A stretch of 64,000 nucleotides of DNA from Erinaceus europaeus (GCF_950295315.1 NC_080179.1:73613174-73677173), one strand, 5' to 3'. Counted from the first letter of the stretch, positions 11,774-22,225 are shown. Translations and numbers: made by a program. Notes: a model not told the origin generated them from the sequence alone.

Positions 11774-11958
11774 CTTCTTCTTCTAGCGTTTGCCCTTCTT
11801 CCGTAGCCAGTCAACAGCGTCAGGTTGAGCCTGATGTCTGCTTGTTGCTGGCTTTGAAAGTGACTGGGATCCATGTGGATTCAGTCGACTAGGAAGGATC
11901 GTCAGTTTCCCCAATAAATGGGTACTCACGGGATGCACCATGAGAAGGTCGATCCAAT
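11774..11958 (-). mobile_element. Internally deleted Vingi derivative (non-autonomous)
   Basis: Positions 11774-11837 match the Vingi 3' end at 4092-4155; from 11838 the sequence matches 6985-7105, the Vingi 5' end. About 2.83 kb of the parent, nearly the entire ORF, is absent, and the junction is at 11837/11838. A perfect 11-bp TSD, GCATGAACAAT, lies at 11763-11773 and 11959-11969; GCAT also follows the element at 7106-7109, so up to 4 bp of the repeat may belong to the element. It retains both termini, as expected of a template mobilised in trans by the Vingi enzyme, in the way RIME relates to ingi. Confidence 0.92.
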
Positions 11959-12232
11959 GCATGAACAATATGATGCCTTAGAAGGTTGGCAGAATATATT
12001 AAGGTGTCAGTGGCTGACTATAGTTAAGTCTCATGTTAGCAGTATATTTCCTAAGGGCTATTCTCTGAATTTGGTAGTTACTTTTGTTTCAGTAATGGCA
12101 ACAATGAAGTTGACATTTAGTGATGAATGCCACAGACGTTCTGCTTTGGACAGGGCAACTTCAAACAAGAAAAGACGTTTTTGTACTCTACTTTCAAATG
12201 TCTTCATAGATAATTAGATAGACTAGAAACCT

Positions 12233-12345
12233 GGGGCCAGGAACACCTGGGTGAATGCATACATTATGGTGATCTAGGAGACAGGTCCAAGCCCTCAGCC
12301 CCCACCTGCAGGAGAGAAGCTCCCCAGTGAAACAGTGTGCAGATT

Positions 12346-12384
<39 letters not shown>

Positions 12385-12447
12385 TCTTTCTGCTTCTTTC
12401 CCTCTCAATTTCCCTCTGTCTCTATGCAAAAATAAATAAGTAGATAG
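12233..12447 (+). mobile_element. SINE-B copy with expanded (CT)n
   Basis: GGGGCCAGGAACACCTGGGTG head, CACCTGCAG core and a body whose CT tract has expanded to a perfect dinucleotide repeat at 12349-12382, followed by an AATAAATAAG tail. Confidence 0.85.
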
Positions 12448-12469
12448 AAATCTATCTTCTAGAATGACT

Positions 12470-12960
12470 AAGAAAACTGTGATATATATTTACAGAATGG
12501 AATATTTCTCAACTGTTAAAAAAAATAGTGCAGTAATCACCTTTACCTCAACTTACATTGAACTTGAAGGAATCACATTAAATGAGCTAAGCCAAAAAGG
12601 GAACGACAAATACCAGATAATCTAACTCACAAGTGGGACTTAGAGGAAACAAGGGCACAAAGGAGAACACAAAGTGAAACTTGGACTGGGTGGCATATTG
12701 CACCAAAGTCAAGGATTCCGGGAAGCCAGGGAAAGGAAGGGATGGAAGGGTGAAGACAGTGGGGTCCTCATGTGTGATAGTGGAAGAGGGTCTAAGTTGG
12801 GGTGAGAATGGTTTTCAGATACCTACTGAGGAGAAATAAAAAGCTGTGCCCATACCCGAGCTGATTCCAAACTAATTAAATGGAATTGAACACAGTAATA
12901 TTCATACTACTAAGGGCAAAAGGATTGAAGGAGATTTAGTTGCCAGTACGGTATACTCAA
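12470..12960 (+). mobile_element. Old L1 3' end
   Basis: Contains the L1 3'-region signature around GAATGGAATATTTCTCAACTG and AATGAGCTAAGCC, then the CACAAGTGGGACTTAGAGG and ATTGCACCAAAG landmarks also seen in the younger L1 ends in this window. Diverged, with no open frame. Confidence 0.7.
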
Positions 12961-13095
12961 ATCAAGTCTGTGTTTATACATGACTTTCTATTCTTAGTTG
13001 AAAATATTTATTTCTGTTAAATATACTACTTATTCCAACATGTTAACTGTAAATAGCATATATCAATGCTACTAAATTGTGTACTTAGGTTTTAA

Positions 13096-13334
13096 TTTTT
13101 TTATTTATTCTATTTTGTTGCCCTTGTTGTTATACTGTTGTAGTTATTGTTGTTGTCATCATTGTTGGATAGGACAGAGAGAAATGGAGAGAAAGACAGA
13201 CACCTGCAGACCTGCTTCACCGCCTGGGAAGCGACTCCCCTGCAGGTGGGGAGCCGGAGGCTCCAACCAGGATCCTTACGCGGGTCCTTGCGCTTTGCAC
13301 CACCTGCGCCTCGTAACCCGCTGCACTACCACCG
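13096..13334 (-). mobile_element. SINE-A short-tail copy with 21-bp TSD
   Basis: Complete head-to-tail A element on the minus strand. Direct repeats at 13075-13095 and 13335-13355 differ at one of 21 positions (AATTGTGTA[C/G]TTAGG...). Confidence 0.95.
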
Positions 13335-13355
13335 AATTGTGTAGTTAGGTTTTAA

Positions 13356-13770
13356 ATCTCTGTCCCAAATAAAGTCATCATTGTACCTTATTTTCCTTCA
13401 AGAACAGTACAAAGACCGTCAAATATGCAAACCACATATAACTTAGGAAAAAAACATTTATTTTGAACTTGTTAGCCATGAGAGGACACTAACATGGGGT
13501 AAAGAAGCCCAAATGGCTTATTGTCTCTTATGATAGAGCACACATTTCCATTAGAATCGCATGAGAATAGCAAGTATTTGTCTGATGCTTACTTTCTCAG
13601 ATATGTCCTTTCTAGTAGGATAAAACTGTTAAAATGTCATTTTTTAAGTATTGAGAATATTTGACAAACACCTGCCAATAATTATAGATTATTTTATGGA
13701 GAATATATTCAACTTCCCAGTGTCTCTGAAGAGCACCATCTGTGACTAATAAAGAGAATAGCTAATAGAT
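13356..13770. other. No gene recognised
   Basis: AT-rich sequence, stop-dense on both strands; no repeat recognised. Confidence 0.55.
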
Positions 13771-13774
13771 ATTT

Positions 13775-14050
13775 TTTTAATATTTATTTACTCCCTTTTG
13801 TTGTCTTTACTGTTTTATTGTTGTAGTTATTGTTGTCATCATTGTTGGATAGGACAGAGAGAAATGAGGAATGGAGAGGGGAGGGGATGAGAGAGGGGGT
13901 GAGAGAAAGACAGACACCTGCAGACCTGCTTCACTGCCTGTGAAGCAACTCCCCTGCAGGTGGGGAGCCGGGGGCTCCAACCGGGATCCTTACCTGGTCC
14001 TTGCGCTTTGCGCCACATGCGCTTAACCCACTGGGCTACCGCCCGACTCT
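13775..14050 (-). mobile_element. SINE-A short-tail copy
   Basis: Full-length minus-strand element from the AAATATTTATTTACTCCC tail to the GCCCGACTC head end. Its purine-rich body is expanded relative to other copies. Confidence 0.92.
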
Positions 14051-14114
14051 CTGCATAGACAATTTTTATAAAAAGTAATAACTGCTGTTTTAAGTATTCA
14101 TCTGCATCTCTTTT

Positions 14115-14308
14115 TAAAATGTGTATATTTATTTTATTTTATAAGACAAAGAAAATTTAAGAATGGAGGGGGAGAGAAAGAGATATCTGCTGCACTGCTT
14201 CATGAAGCTCTCCCCCCCACACTATGGGTGGGGACCCGGGGCTTGAACCTGGGTCCTTGCACATGGCAGTATGTGGACTCTATTGAATGCACACCAGGCA
14301 GCCCCAAA
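14115..14308 (-). mobile_element. SINE-B copy
   Basis: Minus-strand body (AGAGAAAGAGATATCTGC), GGGGCTTGAACCTGGGTCC B-box region and GTGGACTC...CACACCAGGCAGCCCC head. Confidence 0.8.
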
Positions 14309-14309
14309 C

Positions 14310-15000
14310 AAATATTCTTAAATTAAGTCAGGTCTCAAATGTTACTGTTGCTAATAAAAGAAAAAGAAGTATACTAACAATACATTCATTTTTAAATAGT
14401 AGAAAGCCTTGAGAAAAGAAGTATGGGGACATCTTTTCCACACAAAAGACAGATGGTTATGCATTGAAAAGATGGCTAGATCACTGAAAAATGAATTTGC
14501 TATTGCAGGTGATTATGATATATTTAAATGTAATCCATAAAATGAAAGATTGAAAGCAGTGTGTTTTGAAATTATGTGACATGTCTTGCAGATGGATTTT
14601 TAAAAAATGATTTGAAAACTGCAAAACAAAAAAGTCATTTTTACTAGATATCGATGTATGTTGGTAGGGTTGACACTGTAGCATTTTAAATTCACTTTGC
14701 TTGTTGAGAATCATCACAGTTTGTATCTTTGCAGCAATTGGCTACAAGCAAATTAAAAATATTTGCTTCCTTTCATACTATTAAAGTATAGCATTCCAAT
14801 ATCTGGTTATATAATTTTTACATTTGAAATATTGCATAACATGTTAATTAACATTTATAGAAGGTACGACTAAGTTATTTATATGGATGTGTGTATACAT
14901 ATGCCAAACATAATTGATTTCATCAAACTACAAAATATTTTTGGATTAAGACAAAAACCACATTTATTCAGAAATAAGGTGAGTTACTTAACTTGAAAAA
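14310..15000. other. No gene recognised
   Basis: AT-rich, stop-dense, without a recognised repeat. The minus-strand frame at 14481-14717 shows no domain or coding bias. Confidence 0.55.
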
Positions 15001-15003
15001 ATG

Positions 15004-15241
15004 AAGAGCCAAGTGGTGGCATACTTGGTTAAGTGCACATGTTACAATGTGCAAGGACTCCAGGTGGGAACCCCTGGTCCCCACCTGCAAGGGGAAAGAA
15101 AGCTTTGCAAGTGTTCACCAGTGTTCACACAGTGTTGGGGGTGTCTTTCTGTCTCTGTCTATATATTTATGCCCTTTCCTCTTGATTTCTGGCTGCCTCT
15201 ATCCAATACATAAATACAGATAATCTTGAAAAGAAAAAATA
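15004..15241 (+). mobile_element. SINE-B copy
   Basis: GAGCCAAGTGGTGGCATACTTGGTTAAG head, CCACCTGCAAGGGG core, CT-rich body and CTATCCAATACATAAATA end. A local duplication near 15106-15130 repeats GTGTTCACC. Confidence 0.8.
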
Positions 15242-15950
15242 TATAAAATGCTTGCAATGTCTCTTTTAACAAACTTAGAAACAAACACCAAACTACTATA
15301 AAAATAAGTGTAAAATATACACAATCTAAAATTGTTTCCCTGTTATTTTTGCTATTTTTGACAAGCTCTGGCACGTTCAGGGTGGGATGGCCAGACCTAT
15401 TTTTACTTTTCCTGTAGCATGTTGGGAGATAGAAGCTTTGAATTGCATATGAAAGTATTTATTTGTTGTTGCTTAATTATTTTCAGGCTTATCCTTATGT
15501 CATCCCTGGTAAACTTCCAAAAGGGTTTCCATAGTTTCTCTTATCATCAACTTTGTTCCTCCCACACCTATTGCATCATCTGTTTAAGGCTGTCACCCTC
15601 AAGATATGATCTCTAGAATATTTTGAGATACAAAGAAACAAGTGTATTTCCATAAGATGATATTACAAGGCAGGAAATATAGGGCAATGATAATGTGTGG
15701 CTATTTTATCTTATGTTACAGTGTAATTACAGGAAACTTCCTATGAGCTCACAGCTCATTAGATGTCACTCAGCGACTTGTCACATGTTTTAGCATTCTT
15801 GCTCTGTGATGCTAGTCCCCCCCCCACCTTATCAAGAATAATTTTAGTTTTCAGTGAACATGTATTCTTCCATGAATTTAAATTCGTCTTTGAAAACTAG
15901 CATATAGCAAAATTCACTCTAGTTGTTGAACAGTTTTATCACTGTTAAGA
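15242..15950. other. No gene recognised
   Basis: AT-rich sequence with no repeat family or exon that I can support. Confidence 0.55.
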
Positions 15951-15964
15951 ATTATGAACTTTTT

Positions 15965-16223
15965 GGGAGCCGGGCGGAAACACAGCGGGTTAAGCAAAGC
16001 GCAAGGACCGGTGTAAGGATCCAGGTTGGAGCCCCGGCTCCCCACCTGTAGGGGAGTCTCTTCACAAGCGGTGAAGCAGGTCTTCCCATGTCTATCTTTC
16101 CCTCCCCCTCTCTGTCTCCCTCTCCTCTCTCCATTTTTCTCTGTCCTATCCAACAACAACAATAATAACTACAACAACAAAGGCAACAAAAGGGAATAAA
16201 TATTTTTTTAAAGTTTTAAAAAA
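15965..16223 (+). mobile_element. SINE-A short-tail copy with 14-bp TSD
   Basis: Near-complete A element. TSD ATTATGAACTTTTT at 15951-15964 and ATTACGAACTTTTT at 16224-16237 (one mismatch). Confidence 0.93.
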
Positions 16224-16237
16224 ATTACGAACTTTTT

Positions 16238-16624
16238 GCAGATGCTATCATGATGAGTTCATCATGACTTCTTTGGGCAGATGACCTCACCAATATATCC
16301 TGGAACCTCACCTCTCCAGAGTCCTATGCTACTAAGAAAAGACAGAAACAAACTGAGGCTGTGGGTCAAACTGCCAGTGCCCATGTACAGTGGAGAAGCA
16401 TTTACAGAAGCTGTAACTCCCACCTTCTGCAGCCCCAAAAAGAAATTCTTGGTCCGTACTCCCAGGGGAAGAAATGATAAGGGAAGATGATCAGCAACTC
16501 TGAACTCCAACACTCCATCAGAACCCGGAGAGAGAAGGGGGCTGGGGGAGAAGGGCATTCAGAAGTAGTAATAGGTGTAGTTGTGGCTTACAAAGGAAGA
16601 GAAGATGGAACCATGGGAAAAAAT

Positions 16625-16663
<39 letters not shown>

Positions 16664-16815
16664 GAAATAATTTTTGACCCATATCTGTGACCTTGGAAGA
16701 ATTACTGTAACTTCCAATGGAGGGAATAGGGACACAGAACTCTGGTGATAGGAACAGTGCAGAATTAAATATTCCTGTTATCTTATAATTTCGTAAATCA
16801 GTATTAAGCCTAATA
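16238..16815 (+). mobile_element. L1 3'-UTR copy, older
   Basis: GCAGATGCTATCATGATG...TTGGGCAGATGACCTCACCAAT block shared with other L1 3' UTRs, then a (TA)n at 16629-16658 and a diverged CTCTGGTGATAGGAACAGTG end. Confidence 0.7.
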
Positions 16816-18170
16816 AACTTTTAAAGTCAATTTCACTACTAACCACTCCAAAATAGTGGGAAAAGACAGAAAATCAAAACAAAAAACTAATTATGAATCT
16901 TTGCACGTAAATACACAGAACAGTCCCACCAAGATCCTATAGAAAGTCCATCTACAACCAACAGTCGCCCCTGGCAATCACTGGACTGTTTTCTACTCCT
17001 TAAGTCTCACTGTTGCCAGGATTCTGCATAAGTGGAGTTGAACAATAGGCAAACTCGTTTCACTAAGCAGATATTTGATATTCACCCATGTTATTACATA
17101 TATCAATCATGAGTTACGGGAGCTCTGGTAACGCAATAGGTTAGCGCTCGGTACTTACACAATCATGAGTTACTTTTCGTTACTCAGTAGTATTCCAGCT
17201 CATGACTCTACCACAGTTTTGTCAATAAACTGTTGCCAAAACTAAATGCCCTGTGGCACCCTCCCAAGAAACATATGAGAGTTACATTTACTCACAGTTC
17301 TTTACAGAACCCAAGCAAGGAAATTTAACTGCGGCAGTTGAACAAGTTGATTGGTGAGAGTCATCAGAAATTCTAGATAAATTTTGAAAAATTATTGTTC
17401 TATTCTTAAAAATTTTTCATCGACAATATTTCTAACACTTATCATAAAAATTAGCATGTGAATGTTAAACAATATCTAGACACAGCAAATTTTAGGATAA
17501 GTAATATCTGTTTAAATATAAAAGAGCTGTTGTAATTATCAGATAACAGATTCTCTTTCATAATAAAATATTACAATTTCAGAAGATGTTATAGGCTCAA
17601 TTTTCTATGCCTGTGAAAAATTAGATTATTCAACATCCAGTTACTATGTACTTCCTCTCGTGATTCTCTAATTAGAAATTTCATCTCAGTAATGAAAAAA
17701 ATGGAGCTAGCAGGAGATTTCATGCTGTAGTATTTGTTCTCTATTAACTCCCTACAGGGCATATTTGTAGACTTTGCTTCTCTCAAACACAACTGCTGTG
17801 GTGCCTGGCTTTCCTTCATCAGGCAATCTCTGGTGTCCAGCTTTCACCCAAGACACAGACTAACAACACAACTGTCAAATTGCAGAAAATGGACTTTTGA
17901 GCCAGATTATACCAACCATTCTTTATATTACTTAAAAGAAATGTGATGATTCGTTAGGCACATGCTGGTTTGCTCAAGCAATTCAGACAGTCATACAGTA
18001 TTCAACAAGTGGGATTGTGATAACACATAGCTTTTTCCTATTTTGCAGATAATGTATTCTTAAGATGACTTTCATAACCTTAAAAATTCGAAACCTTAGC
18101 AATTTAGGCTAAAGGAATATACATAGAACAAAACGACTTTTACACCAAGTTAACAAGACAAACAAGAACC
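16816..18170. other. Single-copy DNA holding a tRNA-half insertion
   Basis: AT-rich sequence with no gene. Its one clear feature is the 42-bp tRNA-Ile 5'-half insertion at 17118-17159, listed separately. Frames at 17589-17946 have no recognisable domain. Confidence 0.55.
17118..17159 (+). pseudogene. tRNA-Ile(UAU) 5'-half, tailless retropseudogene
   Basis: From 17122 the insert aligns without gaps to the first 38 nt of mammalian tRNA-Ile(UAU) at about 31 of 38 positions, including the GCAAT.GGTTAGCGC D-arm and GGTACTTA anticodon stem. It stops in the anticodon loop, at the place where these tRNA genes have their intron. The 14-bp direct repeat CAATCATGAGTTAC flanks it at 17104-17117 and 17160-17173. 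There is no poly(A) tail, so it fits the tailless retropseudogene class attributed to L1 machinery. The reference tRNA is from memory. The SINE heads in this window match less well. Confidence 0.8.
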
Positions 18171-18172
18171 TT

Positions 18173-18200
18173 GTTGTGCTTGACGTTCACCAAGCACAAC
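18173..18200. repeat. Perfect 10-bp inverted repeat, 8-nt loop
   Basis: GTTGTGCTTG at 18173-18182 pairs perfectly with CAAGCACAAC at 18191-18200. It lies at the outer edge of the retroviral leader remnant; whether it belongs to the provirus is unknown. Confidence 0.8.
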
Positions 18201-18910
18201 TTGGAGGGGCTGGGGATGTCTCCTCAGTCCTCCTTAGGTCTTGGGGAGCAGTGCTGCATCCAACCTTCACCAATGGCCAAAACAAGGGGCCCCCAGGGGG
18301 TCGGGCCGTGGTGCAGTGGGTTAAGCGCAGGTGGCGCAAAGTGCAAGGACCCCGGCATAAGGATCCCAGTTCGAGCCCCCCAGGTCCCCACCTGCAGGGG
18401 AGTCGCTTCACAGATGGTGAAGCAGGTCTGCAGGTGTCTGTCTTTCTCTCCCCTCTCTGTCTTCCCCTCCTCTCTCCATTTCTCTCTGTCCTGTCCAACA
18501 ATGAACAACATCAACAATGGCAATAATAATAACCACAACGAGGCTACAAGGGCAACAAAAGGGGGGAAAAATGGCCTCCAGGAGCGATGGATTCATGGTG
18601 CAGGCACCAAGCCCAGCAATAACCCTGGAGGGGAAAAAAAATTAAAAATTTAAAAAAAATAAAAACAAGGTGTCCCCAGACAGACAGGCAGACTCCCTTC
18701 CGGAGGTTTTCTTGGTAACTCTGGAAGATTTGGGGTTGAATTGAGTCGAGGAGAAGCAGATGGACACCAGACAGGGAGGTGGTCTCCTTGGGGCCCAGCA
18801 ATGGTTCTGCTTGGCCACCCCCTAGGGAAGCATCCCACTGGGTTTGCAGCTTAAATCTCTATCCAAGGTAGGGTCCGAGCGTCTCCTTGTGATCCCGGAG
18901 GAGCCCCCAA
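18201..18910 (-). mobile_element. ERV1 primer-binding site and 5' leader remnant (split by a SINE)
   Basis: On the minus strand, just downstream of an LTR, TGGGGGCTCCTCCGGGAT (18892-18909) differs at one position from the tRNA-Pro primer-binding sequence typical of gammaretrovirus-like elements. Leader-like sequence continues to 18664, is interrupted by a SINE, and resumes from about 18280 towards 18201. No gag frame is recognisable. The element is dead. Confidence 0.75.
18297..18663 (+). mobile_element. SINE-A long-tail copy
   Basis: Complete element with a GGGTCGGGCCGTGGTGCAGTG head, two-box promoter, CT-rich body and the GCCTCCAGGAG...AACCCTGGAGG tail. Imperfect TSD: AACAAGGGGCCCCCAG at 18281-18296 and AACAAGGTGTCCCCAG at 18664-18679. 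Inserted within the retroviral leader. Confidence 0.92.
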
Positions 18911-18914
18911 ATAT

Positions 18915-19302
18915 TGTGGAGTCTAAGCAAGGAAGGCAACTCAAGACCAAAGTCTAATTATAAGAGTCTCTATTACCCAGCTGGGCCCAGCCGGGGACTG
19001 TCTCTCCAGCAATGAAGAGCAGCAGCGGCCCTTGTTACACTGCTGGTTATATAAGCAAAGATGACAACTTCTGTAAGAAAGCAGGGTACAGAAGTTAAAA
19101 TAGACGTTCATTTTAGAACTCAAATTAATTTTAGAATGCCCCCTTTTTGACCCTTCACACCTTCTTTTCAGAGAAATCTTCACCCACTATTACTTCTTTC
19201 TTTAGAGCGCTGGAACATCAACGTTCTTGGGACTGACTGGTACTGGCAGGGTCGCTGGGGTGGGGGGCGCCAAGACGGTTTTCCTCAGGTCAAGCCCTTA
19301 CA
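18915..19302 (-). mobile_element. ERV1 LTR (gammaretrovirus-like)
   Basis: About 388 bp with TG...CA ends on the minus strand (TGTAAGGG...CTCCACA). TATATAA lies near 19048-19054, and an AATAGA in place of AATAAA lies downstream, near 18965. A polypurine tract precedes it on the minus strand (19303-19318) and the primer-binding site follows it (18892-18909). Internal retroviral sequence on both sides of a single LTR is not a normal proviral end. Confidence 0.75.
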
Positions 19303-19327
19303 TTCCCCACTGGTTTTAGGCAACAAG

Positions 19328-19600
19328 TCAAATTTTTGGTTCATCATACTCTAGGGATACAGGATCATACTCTCTCTTGAGGGCCATGAGCTTGATAGCT
19401 CTAATTTGGGACCTTAGATATTTGAGTAGAGCATTTATAATATAAGCTCTTATGGTTCCTTCTACAAGAAGGAGTATTAGTATTGTATTCTACTGTTGAC
19501 TGTAAACCATTAGTCCCCCAATAAAGTTGTTTTTTAATTTATTGGCCTGCTGTATAATCCAACAGTTGCTCCCTATGTATCTACCCAGAGAATACAAAAA
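19328..19600 (-). pseudogene. ERV1 env transmembrane-subunit tail (pseudogene)
   Basis: Minus-strand frame ending at a TGA (19328-19330), 10 nt before the polypurine tract, as in gammaretroviruses. It shows a hydrophobic stretch followed by a basic cytoplasmic tail with the LKYLRSQIRAIKLMALK pattern typical of these TM subunits. An in-frame TAG lies at 19490-19492 and nothing recognisable remains upstream of about 19600. Fossil only. Confidence 0.65.
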
Positions 19601-19930
19601 TACTTAGCCAAGATAAACAACTGAAATTCCCAACAAAGAGTTAATGGATAAATAAGTGATATGTAGATATAGATATAGATATAGATATGGATATGGATAT
19701 GGATATGGATATGGATATGGAGAGGGAGAGGGAGAGGGAGAGAAAGAGAGTAATAATAATCAGCTGTGAGGGAAACATGGAAATAGTCTTTTACATTAGC
19801 TACAGCATAGATGGAACTAGAAGGAGATCATTCTGTGTTTCACTTTCCCCAGAAGTAAAAAAGACAAAAATCAGATACTGTCGCTCAACTGTTGGATTTT
19901 ATAAACAAAGCACTGGCAAAAATAGCTCAC
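19555..19930 (+). mobile_element. Old L1 3' region carrying microsatellites
   Basis: AATACTTAGCCAAGATAAAC, CCCAACAAAGAGTTAATGGATAAA and CATAGATGGAACTAGAAGG are old L1 3'-end landmarks. A (GATATG)n/(GGGAGA)n compound repeat at 19659-19750 sits inside. Confidence 0.6.
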
Positions 19931-19989
19931 TTGGATAGTGTGCTGTCCAAGCCCTGTCCCCACCAAAATTGATGGAAGTTTTGATGCTG

Positions 19990-20020
<31 letters not shown>

Positions 20021-21276
20021 GCTCTCTCTCTCTCAAAAATTCTATGGCAGTGTAGTCCTAGAGATGACAGGAAGGAAGGAAGGAAGGAAGGAAGGAAGGA
20101 AGGAAGGAAGGAAGGAAGGAAGGAAGGAAGGGAGGGAGGGAAGAAGGAGGGACAGGGTGTACTACAAATAACCCCTTTGCCTATATCTTTGGATCTGAGA
20201 CTAAGAAAGAAACAAGAGAGATAAAGGACCCAATGACCAAAATATGGCACTTTGATGAAAAGTGACATATGCTAACACAGATTTGGGGGAGATGTGAAGT
20301 TGCACCCTATTAGTCAAGTCTTATAAGATAGTATTTTCTCAATTAAATTTTAAATTAAAAACTTTGTGCCTTAATTATGCAGCCTGTGAGTTGTCTAATA
20401 CTGATATGTTACAATATAATTTATATACATCTTGTGAAAGAATGAAGATAATGCACTAAGCTTTAATTATCAAACACATAATTAACTTCCAAGAAGAAAG
20501 ATGAGCATCTATTAAGAAAACCACTCTAGTGCACTCTTGGCTTAACTACCTTTCTTCTGAAATATCACTTATCTTCATCATTCAACAACATGAAGCTACA
20601 ATGAGTGGAGAATGGATCTCTAGATTATAGTTACTGGCAGTTCATGTAAACTTGTTTTAGAATTAGCTTCACAGTAAACTTGAGTCATAATTCTTTACCT
20701 GTTTGTGATCAAAAAGTCATCTCTTCCTACCTCTTCATAAATTTCTGTCAACCTGACCCAAACAGTAGGAGTTATAATATGCAAAGAGAATCACAGATTT
20801 CATCATGAAAAATAGTCAATGAAGTATCATAAATTTGTAATACATTTTTTAAAGGAGAAATTCCTGGGAACATGAAACTCTATGTTTAAATTAGCTTTCG
20901 TTTTAGAAAGTGAAATATAGTCTAAAATGGTAGACACAGATAATTTGGGAGCAATTGTGTAAAAAAAGTTAACAAGCAAGGAAAAAATGAATTCTTATTT
21001 CAAAAGTAACCTGGGGAGAATTTCAACACTGCCATCCATACCCAGTTATCTGATCTATCCTTGTGCTGAGTACAAGCTCAAATCTGAGAGAAGTTCTGCA
21101 ATGTCTAGATAATGATAAAAATTTGATGGCTTCCCTCTTTACACGGTGCCTCCCTGAATGTTATTTTATGTAAGCACATTTCATTTCAGCATGCATCAAT
21201 ACAAAGATTTTTTCTAAACTGAGAATATCAGCAAATAATGACAGTCAAAATTCTTCTATAAAATTAAGATTAGGAG
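19931..21276. other. Single-copy DNA with (TC)n and (GGAA)n
   Basis: A SINE-like head (TTGGATAGTGTGCTGTCC, near 19931) leads into (TC)n at 19994-20034. (GGAA)n and variants run at 20069-20150. The rest is AT-rich, stop-dense and unassigned. Confidence 0.6.
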
Positions 21277-22219
21277 GCCGGTCCCATAGAACCTTGCCCT
21301 CAACTTGAATCAACAATGGTAGAGAATGTTCCATCCTCCAAAGGGGGGTTGAACAACATACTCTATGCTACACCTGAGGAAGATGGGTTCTGATATTGGG
21401 GCAGCTTGGAACATTCCTACTCATGACCACAGAATGTGAGCTCAGATCTACAGGGATGCAGAGGTCACACAGGCTCCTGAGCTGAATATGGGCCTCAGAT
21501 CACATCAAATCGATGGGGCTCACAGTCAGTAATATTTATACACCTTCCCCATATTAGGGAGCTACTCTCTTCCCTGATCCAGCTTTCTGGTCCTTTTTTC
21601 AGCCATGATATCATCTCCCCAGACAATAACTAGGATCCACCTGCATATCAGATTTCAGGATCAGGGGGAAAAAAAAGAAAAAAACTAGTATAGCCACAGG
21701 CCCTTTGGAATATAACTTAAAATATGCCTACTAGCTATTTACAAAATGGAGACAACCCCCCAACTCTTCATCTGTACTATTCCAGCCTTTAGGTTCATGA
21801 TTAGTCAACAACTTGTTTGGTTTTATATATTAACTCTCTTTTCAGCCACCAGGTTCCAGATGCTAGCAGGATGCCAACCAGACTTCCCTGGACAGACCCC
21901 ACCAATGTGTCCTGAAGCTCCACTTCCCCAGAGCCCTGCCCCACTAGGGAAAGAGAGAGGCAGGCTGGGAGTATGGACCAACCTGCCAACACTCATGTTC
22001 AGCAGGGAAGCAATGACAGAAGCCAGACCTTCCACCTTCTGCATCCCACAGTGACCTTGGGGTTAAAGAATAAAGGGTCCCAGAGGGATAGAGAACAGGA
22101 AAGCTATCAGGGGAGGGGAGGGGATACGGAGTTCTGGTGGTGGGAATTGTGTGGAGTTATACCCCTCTTATCCTACGGTTTTGTCAGTTTTTCCTTTTTA
22201 TAAATAAATAAATAAATAA
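21277..22219 (+). mobile_element. L1 3'-UTR copy, long
   Basis: About 940 bp from GGAGGCCGGTCCCATAGAACC to the TTTTTATAAATAAATAAATAAA end. It includes the TGATCCAGCTTTCTGGTCC, CCACTAGGGAAAGAGAGAGG and TTATACCCCTCTTATCCTACGG landmarks. A short repeat AAGATTAGG borders both ends. Confidence 0.85.
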
Positions 22220-22225
22220 AGATTA

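Noticed and set aside
18187..18596. Repeated protein-like frames rich in [16 protein letters not shown] and PCRWGAG that recur across the window
   Set aside because: They are the antisense translation of the SINE-A body and core; the similarity is DNA-level repeat identity, not a protein family.
19687..20268. Frames with MDMDMD or LPSFLPSF repeats
   Set aside because: Translation of GATATG and GGAA microsatellites.
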